Shown here in pieces: positions 1 to 11,742 of a DNA stretch of 64,000 bases (position 1 is the first letter of the stretch; every line of letters starts with the position of its first letter). Under the pieces are notes generated by a model. The model searched no databases, was not told the origin of the DNA, and saw nothing but the letters and a program-made list of their open reading frames with translations. Origin of the DNA: Vitis vinifera (lineage: Eukaryota > Streptophyta > Magnoliopsida > Vitales > Vitaceae); NCBI RefSeq assembly GCF_030704535.1, contig NC_081820.1:3550501-3614500 (forward strand), written 5' to 3'. The position numbers were made by a program, and so were the translations under genes.

Positions 1-136
1 ATAAGGTTTCTTTTCCATTACATTTGAATAAAAAGGATACTCCATTTGCTTTGATCCACTCGGATGTGTGGGGACCTTCCCCAATTACTACTGTCAATGG
101 CTTCAAATGGTTTGTGTTGTTTGTTGATGATTGTAC
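1..136 (+). pseudogene. Ty1/Copia integrase fragment, left part (Copia A)
   Basis: The + strand reads as the start of a Copia integrase core, including the motif HSDVWGPSP and ending at FVDDCT. The reading stops exactly where the Athila LTR begins at 137. The expected continuation, MTWLYLLKHKDEV, appears right after the other LTR at about 13612, so the two pieces are one element split by a later insertion. The element's 5' LTR and gag lie outside the window. Confidence 0.8.
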
Positions 137-2002
137 TGATTACTACTCAAAAAGTGCTATTTGATAGCCTTTAATTAATCCTTTTTATCACTTTTGAGTA
201 GTAGTTTAGGCCTTTTAACTCAATTGGCATGTTAAGGATCCTTTAAAGCAATTTTGATCACTTTGTGCAAGTTTTGGTGTTTTTGTTAGTATTGTGATCA
301 CCAAAGCAAGTCAAGAATGAGGAGAGCTATGAGGAATCTTGGGCAAAGCTTAGAATTCAATTGCCAAGAGTGAATCCGGATTGCAAGGAGAAAAAGCAAA
401 GAGAATCTGCCATGGAGCATATTCTTGATGACAGTCGTAGCAGCCACTTTTGGAGCACTTTCTGAAGTCTAAATGATGCAAGCTATATACCATTTCAAAG
501 CTCAGGAAGTCAACAATCCAATGCTTCAAACGGTGCGCGATTTGGAGTTGAAACGAAGAAGTTGCAGCCATTACAAGCCAGTCACTCTGAAGTGCTGCGG
601 AATCAACCTTTTGTTGCGAGAACTTCGCAACACTTTTGTACAGTAAGGTGTTTCTCCTTCTGACGATGCACGAACCATGCCGCGAGAAGGGAGCTGGAAA
701 CTTCAAGATGGAAGCCAACTTTGCAGCCTGGTGAAGATAGCTTGGTGTCTGCGAAATTTCGCAGGCACCACTTTTCTCCTGCGAAATGGCTCCTGAAGCC
801 TCCCGAAGCTTGCTACCGACATTGGGAGATATTTTCCACTAGATTTTTGTTGTCTAAATCCCAAAATACTCCTTGTAAACCACCAATTACATGATTCCTT
901 AGTTTTTAAGTTAGTAAAAAGACCAAATATCTTTGTAAAAATTAGTTTTATATTAGTTTGATATAAATACCTCTCGGGAGCCTGTTCTCAGGGAGGAGTT
1001 CCTTCTGTAAACGTTTGGTAAGCTAGTAAAGGTCTTTTTCTTTCTACTGCCTTACCTTCTCACTTCGTATTTTCATTTTATTTCTAAGTTATGAATTCTC
1101 TGAGGAGTTTTCCCCGGAGAATGAGTAACTAAACCTCCAATTCCTTGGAGCTAAGGTTGCCGGGGAAGGTTCCAAGTGCAAGAATGCAAAGCTCTGTGGT
1201 TTTAGCTAGTAATGAAGAGGAAGTGAAATCCTTTAGTGATTTCAATGTTTTTAGTTAACTTAAAACATCTTAGAGTCACCTGGGCCAACACTTGGTAAGG
1301 CAAGTGATTTCCAACCGTGGAAATGCACTAGTTTACCCCTTGCGAGCCTCTGGTAGGTGACTTCAAGGTAGGATTTTCTGGAATTACCAACACTTGGTAA
1401 GCTTTTGGACTCTTAGGAGGCATCCATTAGTTATCTCTTGCGAGTTTGTGAAGGGAAGTCCAAGGTTAAAGATCACCTTGAATGGTAAGTGCTCGTGAGA
1501 GGCATGAACCATTGCAAGTTGCATCAGTGAGAGAATTAAAGTGAAATCTAATTGAAGGAGTCTCTGTACATCACCGGTTAGAGAATTAACTATAAGTTGA
1601 ATCTCTAATGCGAGGAAATGAACCATCTGACCGGAGCTATGTCTTTTGCATGAGGAACCACCCCAGTGAACCTAAATCTCCAAGGAATGCTTTTCTTCCT
1701 AAATTATTCCAAACTTCTGTTAAGTTAGTTAGTTTAAATCTCAACCTTTACCAATCAAAGTTTGTGTTTTATTTCTTAAACTAACCGTGAAATGAAACAA
1801 AACCAATTCACTTGGAATTGGTATCCTTGATTGCTTGCAAATCATTCCCAGCGAACGATCCTTAGAGCCACTATACTATAGTAGCTTTGTATTTGCTACC
1901 CTAGTGTATGGTGTTATAGGTATAAATTTTGTTGATCACTTCCTCAATCAAGGAGCACCAGCTGAACACAAATCAGCTGAGACACCAATTGGGCATGAGT
2001 CA
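137..2002 (+). repeat. 5' LTR of the Athila element
   Basis: The LTR starts with TGATTACTACTC and ends GGGCATGAGTCA, the usual TG...CA, and is repeated at 11743-13608. It contains several TGCGAA/TTCGCA motifs (near 615-635, 749-765 and 779), which recur in the internal region between pol and the second ORF. Short antisense ORFs inside it are identical in both LTRs, which reflects LTR identity and not coding. Confidence 0.93.
962..969 (+). promoter_or_regulatory. Probable LTR TATA box (TATAAATA)
   Basis: TATAAATA is followed by a more GC-rich segment, as expected for a retrotransposon core promoter. The same site is in the 3' LTR at 12568-12575. A transcript start about 30 bases downstream is inferred. 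Confidence 0.55.
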
Positions 2003-2004
2003 AA

Positions 2005-2022
2005 TGGCGCCGTTGCCGGGGA
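2005..2022 (+). other. Primer binding site, tRNA-Asp
   Basis: TGGCGCCGTTGCCGGGGA begins two bases after the 5' LTR. It is complementary to the 3' end of plant tRNA-Asp, including CCA, and is the usual primer site of Athila elements. Confidence 0.88.
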
Positions 2023-2243
2023 GTGAGTGTCAAGTTCATTGTGATACCATTTTTGAGTACTTGTGATTTTCATCACAAGTTGGTAAAGTTTCTTTCACTT
2101 TACTAATTTTCATTCTCTCTTTGTTTATTTACAATCTAAGTTTATCTTTTTAAATTTAGTCTAGTTTAATTTTGCTGTTGTAGTCCTCTGTTTTTGTGTC
2201 CTCTGTTTTCATTTTTTTAGTTGCAGCTGAATACTAGTTGTGT

Positions 2244-5200
2244 ATGCCAAAGTGGATACGAGACATTGGAGGTAGGCTTGTTAAGTGTGATACACCTCAG
2301 AAAGGAGAAATTGAAGTAATCTTGAATATCATGGAGGCTGCACCTGAAGATCAGCATAGTCACCAAGGTCGTCAAGACAATCTCAATGAATTCAGATCAA
2401 TGAGGGACCGTATGCATCCACCTCGTATGAGTGCACCATCATGTATAGTGCCCCCTACAGAGCAGCTAGTGATCAGACCATATCTTGTTCCACTTCTACC
2501 AACTTTCCATGGGATGGAGAGTGAGAATCCGTATGCACATATCAAGGAATTTGAAGATGTTTGCAATACATTCCAAGAGGGAGGAGCTTCAATTGACTTG
2601 ATGAGGCTTAAGTTATTTCCTTTTACTTTAAAGGATAAGGCCAAAATTTGGCTTAATTCTTTAAGGCCAAGGAGTATCCGCTCTTGGACTGATTTACAAG
2701 CTGAATTCCTAAAGAAATTTTTCCCTACTCATAGAACAAATGGCTTGAAAAGGCAAATTTCAAACTTCTCAGCTAAAGAGAATGAGAAATTCTATGAGTG
2801 TTGGGAGAGATACATGGAAGCTATAAATGCTTGTCCTCACCATGGCTTTGATACTTGGCTATTGGTGAGTTATTTTTATGATGGTATGTCATCCTCAATG
2901 AAGCAACTCCTCGAGACAATGTGTGGAGGAGATTTCATGAGCAAAAATCCAGAGGAAGCTATGGATTTCTTGAGCTATGTAGCTGATGTTTCAAGGGGAT
3001 GGGATGAACCAACTAAAGGAGAAGTGGGAAAGATGAAGTCTCAGTTGAATGCTTATAATGCAAAAGCTGGGATGTATAATTTGAAAGAAGATGATGACAT
3101 GAAAGCAAAGTTGGCAGCTATGACAAGAAGATTGGAGGAGCTGGAGCTGAAAAGAATGCATGAAGTGCAAGCTGTTGCTGAAGCACCAGTGCAAGTGAAG
3201 CTGTGTCCCAATTGTCAATCATTTGAACATTTGGTAGAGGAGTGCCCTGCAATTTCAGCTGAAAGGGAAATGTATAGAGATCAAGCAAATGTTGTTGGAC
3301 AATTTAGGCCCAATAACAATGCTCCTTATGGAAATACCTACAATTCAAGTTGGAGGAATCATCCAAATTTCTCATGGAAGGCCAGAGCAACTCAATACCA
3401 ACAGCCGGATCCACCATCTCAGCAATCTTCAAGTATTGAACAAATAATAGCTAATCTCAGCAAGGTAGTGGGAGATTTTGTGGGAAAGCAAGAAGCCACC
3501 AATGCTCGAGTGGATCAAAGAATGGACAGAATGGAGAGTATGTTGAACAAAAGAATGGATGGAATGCAAAATGACATGAATCAAAAGTTTGATAACATCC
3601 AATATTCAATCTCCAGGCTTACAAATTTGAATACACTGCAAGAAAAGGGAAGATTTCCTTCTCAACCTAACCAAAATCCCAAAGGTGTCCATGAAGTGGA
3701 AAGTCATGAGGGAGAATCATCACAGGTGAAAGATGTGAAAGCCTTGATCACTCTAAGGAGTGGTAAGAAAATTGAGCAGCCAACACCTAAGCCACATGTT
3801 GAGAAAGAAGAAGAGATAAAGAAAGGGAAGGAAATGGAAGATAAAGAGAGTGAGATCAGTGAAGAAAAGAAGGAATCTGATTCAACAATCAAAACAATTC
3901 CAGAGAAGGAGTTTTTGAAGGAAGAAATGCTGAAGAAATCAACTTCTCCACCTTTTCCTCAAGCATTACATGGGAAAAAGGGGGTTAGAAATGCAGCTGA
4001 AATCCTGGAAGTATTGAGGCAAGTGAAAGTTAATATTCCACTGCTGGATATGATCAAACAAGTTCCAACGTATGCAAAATTCCTAAAGGACTTGTGTACT
4101 ATCAAAAGAGGGTTGACTGTAAACAAGAAAGCCTTCTTGACTGAGCAAGTAAGTGCAATCTTACAATGTAAGTCTCCTTTGAAGTACAAAGACCCTGGAA
4201 GTCCTACCATTTCAGTCATGATTGGAGGAAAGGTAGTGGAGAAAGCCTTGCTAGACTTGGGAGCAAGTGTGAATTTGCTTCCATACTCTGTCTACAAGCA
4301 ACTGGGCCTTGGAGAGTTGAAGCCAACAGCAATCACTTTATCTTTGGCAGATAGATCAGTGAAAATTCCAAGAGGGGTAATTGAGGATGTATTAGTTCAA
4401 GTAGATAATTTCTACTATCCTGTAGATTTTGTTGTTCTTGATACAGATCCTACTGTAAAGGAAGCTAATCTAGTTCCTATCATCCTTGGAAGGCCATTTC
4501 TTGCAACTTCAAATGCAATCATCAACTGTAGAAATGGGCTTATGCAACTCACTTTTGGTAATATGACACTGGATCTAAATATTTTCTATATGTCTAAAAA
4601 GCAAATCACTCCAGAAGAAGAAGAAGGACCAGAAGAGTTATGTATAATTGATACTTTGGTGGAGGAGCATTGCAATCAGCATATGCAAGACAAGTTGAGT
4701 GAAAGTCTTGAGGATATTGAGGAAGGTTTTTCTGAATCTCCTATTGGGCTTGCTACTCTACAAAGTTGGAGAAAGATAGAAGGAATTCTACCTCTGTTCA
4801 ATGAAGAAGAGGAGGCAGCTGTTGAAAAAGAAATTCCAAAACTCAATTTGAAGCCTTTACCTGTGGAGCTGAAATATACATATCTTGAAGCAAATAATCA
4901 ATGTCCTGTTGTGATATCTTCATCTCTGACCAGTCATCAAGAGAATTGTTTAATGGAAGTTCTCAGGAGGTGTAAGAAGGCAATAGGATGGCAAATATCT
5001 GATTTGAAAGGCATTAGTCCTTTAGTTTGTACTCATCATATATATATGGAAGAGGAAGCAAAGCCAATTCGTCAATTTCAAAGAAGGTTGAATCCTCATC
5101 TACAAGAGGTGGTGCGAGCTGAGGTGCTGAAGCTACTTCAAGCAGGAATCATTTACCCTATTTCTGATAGCCCTTGGGTGAGTCCTACTCAAGTGGTACC

Positions 5201-7739
5201 AAAGAAGTCAGGGATCACAGTGGTTCAAAATGAAAAAGGGGAAGAAATTACTACACGCCTCACTTCAGGTTGGAGGGTGTGTATTGATTATAGAAAGCTG
5301 AATGCTGTCACCAGGAAGGATCATTTTCCATTGCCATTTATTGACCAAGTGCTGGAGAGAGTCTCTGGACATCCATTCTATTGTTTCTTGGATGGGTATT
5401 CAGGGTATTTTCAGATTGAAATTGATTTGGCAGATCAGGAAAAGACCACCTTTACATGTCCATTTGGAACATTTGCTTATAGAAGAATGCCTTTTGGGTT
5501 ATGCAATGCACCTGCTACATTTCAAAGATGCATGTTGAGTATTTTCAGTGATATGGTGGAGAGAATTATGGAGGTTTTCATGGATGACATCACCGTATAT
5601 GGAGGTACATTTGAGGAGTGCTTGGTTAATTTGGAAGCAGTTCTTCATAGATGCATTGAAAAAGATTTGGTGCTGAATTGGGAAAAATGCCATTTTATGG
5701 TACGTCAAGGAATTGTCCTTGGCCATATCATCTCTGAAAGAGGCATTGAAGTTGATAAAGCAAAGGTGGAGCTTATTGCCAAATTACCATCTCCAACAAC
5801 TGTGAAAGGAGTAAGGCAGTTCCTTGGCCATGCAGGGTTCTATAGGAGGTTTATAAAAGGTTTTTCTAGTCTTTCAAAACCTCTTTGTGAGCTGTTAGCT
5901 AAGGATACTAAGTTTATATGGGATGAAAGGTGTCAGCATAGCTTTGATCAACTGAAGAAGTTTTTAACAACAACTCCAATAGTGAGAGCCCCTAACTGGC
6001 AGTTACCTTTTGAACTGATGTGTGATGCCAGTGACTTTGCTATAGGAGCTGTGCTTGGCCAAAGAGAAGATGGGAAGCCCTATGTGATTTACTATGCAAG
6101 TAAAACACTAAATGAAGCTCAAAGGAACTACACAACTACAGAGAAAGAATTGTTAGCTGTGGTATTTGCTTTGGACAAATTTCGAGCTTATTTAGTGGGG
6201 TCTTTCATCATTGTGTTTACTGACCATTCAGCCTTGAAGTATTTATTGACAAAGCAAGATGCAAAAGCAAGGTTGATTAGATGGATTCTATTGTTACAAG
6301 AGTTCGATCTTCAAATCAAAGATAAGAAAGGAGTGGAGAATGTAGTAGCTGACCACTTGTCAAGGTTAGTTATAGCACATAATTCTCATCCCTTGCCTAT
6401 CAATGATGATTTTCCTGAAGAATCACTCATGTTCCTAGTGAAAACTCCTTGGTATGCTCATATTGCTAATTATTTAGTAACTGGTGAAATTCCAAGTGAG
6501 TGGAATGCACAGGACAGGAAGCACTTCTTCGCCAAAATTCATTCTTATTATTGGGAAGAGCCCTTTCTCTTTAAGTATTGTGCAGATCAGATTATTAGGA
6601 AGTGTGTCCCTGAAGATGAGCAGCAAGGGATTCTATCTCATTGTCATGAGAATGCATGTGGAGGCCACTTTGCCTCTCAGAAAACAGCCATGAAGGTATT
6701 ACAATCAGGGTTTACTTGGCCATCTCTTTTCAAAGATGCCCATATCATGTGTAGGAATTGTGATAGATGCCAAAGGCTTGGAAAGCTAACAAAAAGAAAT
6801 CAAATGCCTATGAACCCCATTCTGATAGTTGAGTTATTTGATGTATGGGGCATTGACTTCATGGGACCTTTCCCAATGTCTTTTGGTAATTCTTACATCT
6901 TGGTGGGGGTAGATTATGTTTCTAAATGGGTTGAGGCAATCCCCTGTAAACAAAATGATCACAGGGTGGTTCTCAAGTTTCTTAAAGAGAACATTTTCTC
7001 AAGATTTGGGGTGCCCAAGGCCATAATCAGTGATGGAGGTGCTCATTTTTGTAACAAACCTTTTGAAGCTCTGTTATCCAAGTATGGAGTGAAGCATAAG
7101 GTGGCCACACCTTATCATCCTCAGACTTCTGGGCAAGTTGAGCTAGCTAACAGGGAAATCAAGAATATCTTGATGAAAGTGGTGAATTCCAACAGAAAAG
7201 ATTGGTCTATTAGGCTTCATGACTCATTGTGGGCATATAGAACAGCTTATAAGACTATTCTAGGGATGTCTCCCTATCGTCTTGTCTATGGCAAAGCATG
7301 CCATCTCCCTGTGGAAGTTGAATACAAAGCTTGGTGGGCCATAAAGAAGCTGAACATGGATCTGATTAAGGCCGGAGAAAAGAGATTTCTAGACCTTAAT
7401 GAGATGGAGGAATTGAGAAATAATGCTTATATCAACTCCAAAGTTGCAAAACAGAGGATGAAGAAGTGGCATGATCAACTCATCTCCAACAAGGAATTTC
7501 AGGAAGGGCAAAAAGTTTTGATGTATGACACAAGACTCCATATCTTTCCTGGGAAGCTCAAGTCAAGGTGGATTGGTCCATTTGTTATTCACCGAGTATA
7601 TTCCAATGGAGTGGTGGACTTATTGAATTCCAATGGCAAGGACAGCTTTAGAGTCAATGGATATCGTCTTAAGCCGTTCATGGAGTCATTCAAATCAGAA
7701 AAGGAGGCAATCAACCTCCTTGAACCTCAAAAAGCTTAA
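2244..7739 (+). CDS. Athila gag-pol polyprotein
   Basis: This is a single uninterrupted ORF of 1831 residues from the first ATG at 2244; an in-frame TTG at 2238 is a less likely start. Approximate residue positions are as follows. The gag capsid region is at 95-230. The zinc knuckle [14 protein letters not shown], near 322, fits CX2CX4HX4C. The protease has [12 protein letters not shown] near 671. In reverse transcriptase, [12 protein letters not shown] is near 1011 and the catalytic FMDD near 1114. RNase H has [14 protein letters not shown] near 1260. The integrase has an HHCC finger at about 1467-1507 and catalytic D, D, E near 1538, 1597 and 1631. A coiled-coil, Lys/Glu-rich linker separates the zinc knuckle from protease. 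No stops or frameshifts are present, so the element could be autonomous. Confidence 0.95.
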   Translation: MPKWIRDIGGRLVKCDTPQKGEIEVILNIMEAAPEDQHSHQGRQDNLNEFRSMRDRMHPPRMSAPSCIVPPTEQLVIRPYLVPLLPTFHGMESENPYAHIKEFEDVCNTFQEGGASIDLMRLKLFPFTLKDKAKIWLNSLRPRSIRSWTDLQAEFLKKFFPTHRTNGLKRQISNFSAKENEKFYECWERYMEAINACPHHGFDTWLLVSYFYDGMSSSMKQLLETMCGGDFMSKNPEEAMDFLSYVADVSRGWDEPTKGEVGKMKSQLNAYNAKAGMYNLKEDDDMKAKLAAMTRRLEELELKRMHEVQAVAEAPVQVKLCPNCQSFEHLVEECPAISAEREMYRDQANVVGQFRPNNNAPYGNTYNSSWRNHPNFSWKARATQYQQPDPPSQQSSSIEQIIANLSKVVGDFVGKQEATNARVDQRMDRMESMLNKRMDGMQNDMNQKFDNIQYSISRLTNLNTLQEKGRFPSQPNQNPKGVHEVESHEGESSQVKDVKALITLRSGKKIEQPTPKPHVEKEEEIKKGKEMEDKESEISEEKKESDSTIKTIPEKEFLKEEMLKKSTSPPFPQALHGKKGVRNAAEILEVLRQVKVNIPLLDMIKQVPTYAKFLKDLCTIKRGLTVNKKAFLTEQVSAILQCKSPLKYKDPGSPTISVMIGGKVVEKALLDLGASVNLLPYSVYKQLGLGELKPTAITLSLADRSVKIPRGVIEDVLVQVDNFYYPVDFVVLDTDPTVKEANLVPIILGRPFLATSNAIINCRNGLMQLTFGNMTLDLNIFYMSKKQITPEEEEGPEELCIIDTLVEEHCNQHMQDKLSESLEDIEEGFSESPIGLATLQSWRKIEGILPLFNEEEEAAVEKEIPKLNLKPLPVELKYTYLEANNQCPVVISSSLTSHQENCLMEVLRRCKKAIGWQISDLKGISPLVCTHHIYMEEEAKPIRQFQRRLNPHLQEVVRAEVLKLLQAGIIYPISDSPWVSPTQVVPKKSGITVVQNEKGEEITTRLTSGWRVCIDYRKLNAVTRKDHFPLPFIDQVLERVSGHPFYCFLDGYSGYFQIEIDLADQEKTTFTCPFGTFAYRRMPFGLCNAPATFQRCMLSIFSDMVERIMEVFMDDITVYGGTFEECLVNLEAVLHRCIEKDLVLNWEKCHFMVRQGIVLGHIISERGIEVDKAKVELIAKLPSPTTVKGVRQFLGHAGFYRRFIKGFSSLSKPLCELLAKDTKFIWDERCQHSFDQLKKFLTTTPIVRAPNWQLPFELMCDASDFAIGAVLGQREDGKPYVIYYASKTLNEAQRNYTTTEKELLAVVFALDKFRAYLVGSFIIVFTDHSALKYLLTKQDAKARLIRWILLLQEFDLQIKDKKGVENVVADHLSRLVIAHNSHPLPINDDFPEESLMFLVKTPWYAHIANYLVTGEIPSEWNAQDRKHFFAKIHSYYWEEPFLFKYCADQIIRKCVPEDEQQGILSHCHENACGGHFASQKTAMKVLQSGFTWPSLFKDAHIMCRNCDRCQRLGKLTKRNQMPMNPILIVELFDVWGIDFMGPFPMSFGNSYILVGVDYVSKWVEAIPCKQNDHRVVLKFLKENIFSRFGVPKAIISDGGAHFCNKPFEALLSKYGVKHKVATPYHPQTSGQVELANREIKNILMKVVNSNRKDWSIRLHDSLWAYRTAYKTILGMSPYRLVYGKACHLPVEVEYKAWWAIKKLNMDLIKAGEKRFLDLNEMEELRNNAYINSKVAKQRMKKWHDQLISNKEFQEGQKVLMYDTRLHIFPGKLKSRWIGPFVIHRVYSNGVVDLLNSNGKDSFRVNGYRLKPFMESFKSEKEAINLLEPQKA

Positions 7740-7974
7740 GTGAAAAGGGTTTGCTGGGCGTGGTTTTACCACAGTCCAAAATTTTTGTAAATTTTGTAAA
7801 TTTTCAAGTTGTTTCCATACTTTTGATCTTAGTTTTTGATCTTAAATCATGTTTTTAGGTGTGTTTTAATCATGTTATATGATCCCAGGTGGAAGAAATT
7901 TCAAGGGGATTGAAAAGAAAAAAATCGGGTCGAAATTGGAGCCGAAACAGAGCAAAAACAGGGGAAAAACAGAG

Positions 7975-8405
7975 CTCTGCGAAATTTCGCAGAGTGAAGA
8001 AAACTTCTGCGAAATGTGATTTTTGCTGCCAAACCATTCCGCAGCACTGTAGAAGCCTCTGCGAGTGTATTTCGCAGCTGCGAAAGTGAATTTGGCACAC
8101 GAGTGCCACTTCGCAGAACAGTAGCATCCATTTGGCAGCTGCGAAACCCATTGCGAAATGGAAAAGCATGATTTCGCACCAAAAGTCCTATTCCGCAGAG
8201 TATTTCGCAATTGCGAAAGTGGTTTTGGCACACGAGTGCCACTTCGCAGCACAGTGACATCAATTTCGCAGCTGCGAAACTCACTGCGAAGTTGCTGCGA
8301 AAATGGCAAGTTGCTGCGAAATTGGCGTTTTGTTGCGAAACGTAATCTGACCCCTGGGCTTCCGTTTTTCCTATTTATACCGGTCAAAAGTGCTGCGAAA
8401 AGGGT
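7975..8405 (+). repeat. Segment dense in TGCGAA/TTCGCA palindromic motifs, with a diverged tandem unit
   Basis: About twenty TGCGAA or TTCGCA hexamers lie in roughly 430 bases between pol and the second ORF, several as back-to-back palindromes such as TTCGCAGCTGCGAA. A unit of about 130 bases is present twice, near 8070-8157 and 8203-8290, each with GGCACACGAGTGCCACTTCG. The segment should fold into many hairpins. It may be a leader for the downstream ORF, but that is inference. Confidence 0.75.
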
Positions 8406-8523
8406 TTCAAAAATCAGAGAGCCATTCTCGCAGCCCCTTCATCTTCTTCACCAAGCCACGCCGTTCGCTTTTCCGGTCGTCTTCTCCGTTTAGCAGCGCC
8501 GGCCAAAGATCGATAGCCCAAAA

Positions 8524-10200
8524 ATGGCACGAACGAGAGGGGCAAAGTCTTCATCCCCTTCGAACCGCAAAAGGAGTCTGCGAAAGGAGCCAAGCCCAGG
8601 TTCTGTTCCAGAACCTGCTCCAAAGCCTTCGCCGTCGAGACCACAACCTCCTCCAGTGAAGCCGACGCCACCAAAGCCGCCGGCAAGGCGATATTTAACC
8701 AGGTCAGGTGGTCAGCCATTGAAGAAGAAAGCCAGGGTTGAGAGCTCTGAACCAATCGATTTGACTGAGCAATCCCCTGAGAAATCACCAAATCCTTCAC
8801 CGGTACAAATTCCAGTGCCGTCACCGGTTCCCTCGCCAATTCCCTCACCTGAAGCAACTCCAATTTCATCGCCGGTACCATCTCCGGCACCCCAAGAAAA
8901 AGCTCAGGAGCCTCCAGCGCCAATTCCAGAGCCCCAAATTGCAGCTGAAGCACCTCTGGAAGAAGTGATCCGAAGGCCATTGCTCCCCCAGCCCCCAATC
9001 GAAGGAAACTTGGATTGTCGAACACGGGCATTCCATTCTGAATTGAGCTTCGACTTAGCAGCATTCAGAGTGAGGCCAGAGCTTGCCCAATCCTTCCAAC
9101 TGCTGAGGAGATATCATATGGAGCATCTGCTAGCTCCAAGGGATTTTTTCTATCCCCGGGTAGTCACGGACTTCTACCAGACCATGACAACCAAAGAAGT
9201 AAGAAATCCAACTCTGATTCATTTCATAATTGATGGAAGGCATGGTATTTTGGGAGCAAGACACATTGCTGAAGCTCTGCAAATTCCTTTTGAGCCAACC
9301 CAATTCGACAATTTTAAAGCTTGGACAAATCCAACTGAGTTAGAGATGGTTAGCACCCTGTCCAGAGGAGCTGCAAATCGGTCACACCTGTTGAGGGGGG
9401 AGCTACCATCAGTGATGTTTTTGATTGATGCCTTTTTGAGGCATAATATCTATCCCCTGCAGCATTGGACCCAAAGAAGGGGAGTTCTCTTGGAAGCTCT
9501 ATACAAGATGTCTGAAGGATTCTTCTTTGGGCCTCATCATCTGATCATGGCAGCCCTTCTATACTTTGAGGAAAAGGTTCACAAGAAGAAGCTTCAAAGA
9601 GCAGATTGCATTCCACTCCTCTTCCCAAGGCTGCTATGCCAAGTTTTGGAGCATCTCGGATACCCCTCTGAGCCTCAGCAGGAAAGAAAGAGAATATGCC
9701 GTGAGCCATTTACCCTTGATAAATGGAATAATATGACGGCCTACAAAATTGATCAGCCTGGGCAGCCTCAGCCAGCAGCAAGGAGAGCTTCCCCAAGACA
9801 TCCACCTGAAGGTATTATACTTGCTACTCCTGCCATCCCTCGAGCTTCACCAGCTGCACCTGCTCCATCACAGCCATCCACATCAGCTGAGCCGAGGATG
9901 GCCATCCCTATATCCGAATATCGAGAGCTGTGCCGAGCATTGGAGACTCTTACAGCTTCCCAGAGCAATCTTGCTCAGGAATTGGCAGCCATCAAAGCAT
10001 GCCAGGAGCAGATGTTAGCCTCTCAGGCTCAACAAGCTGCCATCCTAAGGCAGCTTCAAGTCCATTTCGATCTGCCACAAGCTGTAGAGCCCTCCATTCC
10101 TACTACACCAGAGCCACACTCTCAGCCTTCAGAGTCTCAAGCTCCAGAGCCCGAAGCCTCAGCTGATCCAGCTACTGAGGAGGCAGATCCTTCTGCCTAG
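8524..10200 (+). CDS. Accessory protein of the Athila element, plant-transposon-protein-like
   Basis: This ORF of 558 residues begins at a clear ATG, lies in the same orientation as gag-pol and 785 bases beyond it, and has no breaks. Residues 1-150 are rich in Pro, Ser and Lys, with repeated PSPVPSPIPSP-like runs and basic clusters. Residues 165-400 form a folded-looking domain with FFYPRVVTDFY, LIHFIIDGRHGILG and MYKMSEGFFFGPHH-like segments. As I recall, these resemble the putative plant transposon protein domain often annotated next to Athila pol genes. The C-terminal part is again low-complexity Pro/Ala/Ser/Gln with a short helical stretch near 470-530. I see no signal peptide, convincing membrane span or furin-like site, so an envelope role is not supported. 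Its function is unknown. Confidence 0.8.
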   Translation: MARTRGAKSSSPSNRKRSLRKEPSPGSVPEPAPKPSPSRPQPPPVKPTPPKPPARRYLTRSGGQPLKKKARVESSEPIDLTEQSPEKSPNPSPVQIPVPSPVPSPIPSPEATPISSPVPSPAPQEKAQEPPAPIPEPQIAAEAPLEEVIRRPLLPQPPIEGNLDCRTRAFHSELSFDLAAFRVRPELAQSFQLLRRYHMEHLLAPRDFFYPRVVTDFYQTMTTKEVRNPTLIHFIIDGRHGILGARHIAEALQIPFEPTQFDNFKAWTNPTELEMVSTLSRGAANRSHLLRGELPSVMFLIDAFLRHNIYPLQHWTQRRGVLLEALYKMSEGFFFGPHHLIMAALLYFEEKVHKKKLQRADCIPLLFPRLLCQVLEHLGYPSEPQQERKRICREPFTLDKWNNMTAYKIDQPGQPQPAARRASPRHPPEGIILATPAIPRASPAAPAPSQPSTSAEPRMAIPISEYRELCRALETLTASQSNLAQELAAIKACQEQMLASQAQQAAILRQLQVHFDLPQAVEPSIPTTPEPHSQPSESQAPEPEASADPATEEADPSA

Positions 10201-11273
10201 CACTATCACCCCATTTATCAGACATTATATATATTTGCTATTTATGTTTTTATGCATGTTTGTTTTGTTTTAGTTGAAATGAAATCCCAGTATTTTGGTA
10301 TATATATGGGATCCCTTGTGTTACTTGTTTTTAGCATTGTAATTAAATGAACTCAAAGTAATACAAGTTGACTATTTCTTGTTAAAAGTTAGCATTAAAT
10401 TCTCCTTATTTCCTTTTCTCACATATTCTATTCTTTTTGAAACATGTGGTTTTCCCCAATCAATATTCGAATTTGATATCAGCATGGAGGTACCACTTCC
10501 TCCCTTTTATTACAGTCACTCAAATCACATTGAGGACAATGCTCAGTTCGGTTGGGGGGTATGAGGAAGGAAGTATTCTAAACCTTTTTGGTATTGCAAT
10601 TATATTGGTTAATTAGTTGTAGTTTTTAATTTTTACTCTAGTGTTACTCTATTCTCCATGAATTTTGAGGAAAAATTTTCAAATTAAACCAAGAGAAATT
10701 GAACTGTTGTTTTTCACTTGACTTAGAGTATGGATTATGCTTACTAAAGTAGTTCAATTGTTGAAACTTCTACTGTAATTGAAGTTAGTTCTTCCACTTT
10801 AAGCTATCCACACACTATGCACATTAGTTTCCGATTATAAGATGAAAAGCTATTTCCTTCTTGACTTAGTATAATTTTGGGACTTGGTATATTTGACCTC
10901 ATTTGATAAAAATTGAAACACCCTGCAAAAGGCCAATGAGCCTTTGAAATAAAGAAAGTTGTTTGCTTGCCTTGAAACCCGAGCAAGGTCTGAGGGGCAT
11001 ATGGTGAAAGCCTTTAAAGCCTGGTGCCCTAAGCCTTAATTGGTTGGGAGTCACTGACCTCAATGCTCGTTACAAGGGTGAATAGGTAGAGTTAGCATAT
11101 GGTAGATGCTTGGGTATTAGAAATTCATTCTTAAAAGTCCGGGGAAAAATCCGAGGAGTTAGTGGTTGAAAGATCCTTAAAACTTGGTGCCCTAAACCTT
11201 AATTGGTTGGGAGTCATCGATGGACCCCCATTACATGGACAAGTCAGAAAGAGTACCCCATAAAGCTACCTTG

Positions 11274-11334
<61 letters not shown>

Positions 11335-11730
11335 TGAAAGTGTGTTCTTTTCTTATTGATTTTGGTCAGTTTGCTAAAGTGTTGAAAAGAGATAGGTTGG
11401 GGGGTGAGATTAGTAGCATTTTATTCTCGGAAGCTAAAGAACCAATACACATAGATTTTTGTGGAAGATTGAAGTTTAGTTCTTAGAAAGTGAAATGATT
11501 TTAAAACTTCAGTTTGCATAATGCACTCCCTTGATTGACAGTGTTTAGCATAGTTTGTTATGACTCTTGTTGAGATTTGGGTTTGTATTTCTTCAATGAT
11601 TCATGTGAGAATTAGATCATCATGCCACTTGAGAATTATTTCCTTTCAGCATGATGTTGTAAATTTTAGATTAGTTTGCTATTTATTTTCATTTTTCTCT
11701 CCTATATTGCTAAGGGACTAGCAATATGTC
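10201..11730 (+). other. 3' noncoding region of the Athila element
   Basis: No convincing coding sequence lies here. It contains an approximate repeat of about 75 bases (near 11003-11080 and 11164-11240, sharing CCTTAATTGGTTGGGAGTCA), a long A tract, and two extra copies of the GGTTGGGGGG decamer (10550-10559 and 11395-11404) that otherwise marks the polypurine tract at 11731. Confidence 0.7.
11274..11332 (+). repeat. Poly(A) tract inside the Athila element
   Basis: A run of about 59 A lies in the 3' noncoding region, on the coding strand of the element. Its length may be affected by slippage or assembly. Confidence 0.9.
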
Positions 11731-11742
11731 GGTTGGGGGGAG
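11731..11742 (+). other. Polypurine tract of the Athila element
   Basis: GGTTGGGGGGAG lies directly before the 3' LTR start TGATTACT, the position of the plus-strand primer. Confidence 0.8.

Noticed and set aside
350..718. Antisense 122-codon ORF, repeated at 11956-12324
   Set aside because: Identical because it lies in the two LTRs; low-quality composition and opposite to the element's transcription.
8414..9064. Antisense 216-codon ORF over the second Athila ORF
   Set aside because: Shadow of the GC-rich, Pro/Ser-rich sense ORF.
8524..10200. Envelope-like gene, making the Athila element an endogenous virus
   Set aside because: No signal peptide, transmembrane segment or fusion-like region visible.
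11220..11486. 88-codon ORF with poly-Lys
   Set aside because: Caused by the A tract.
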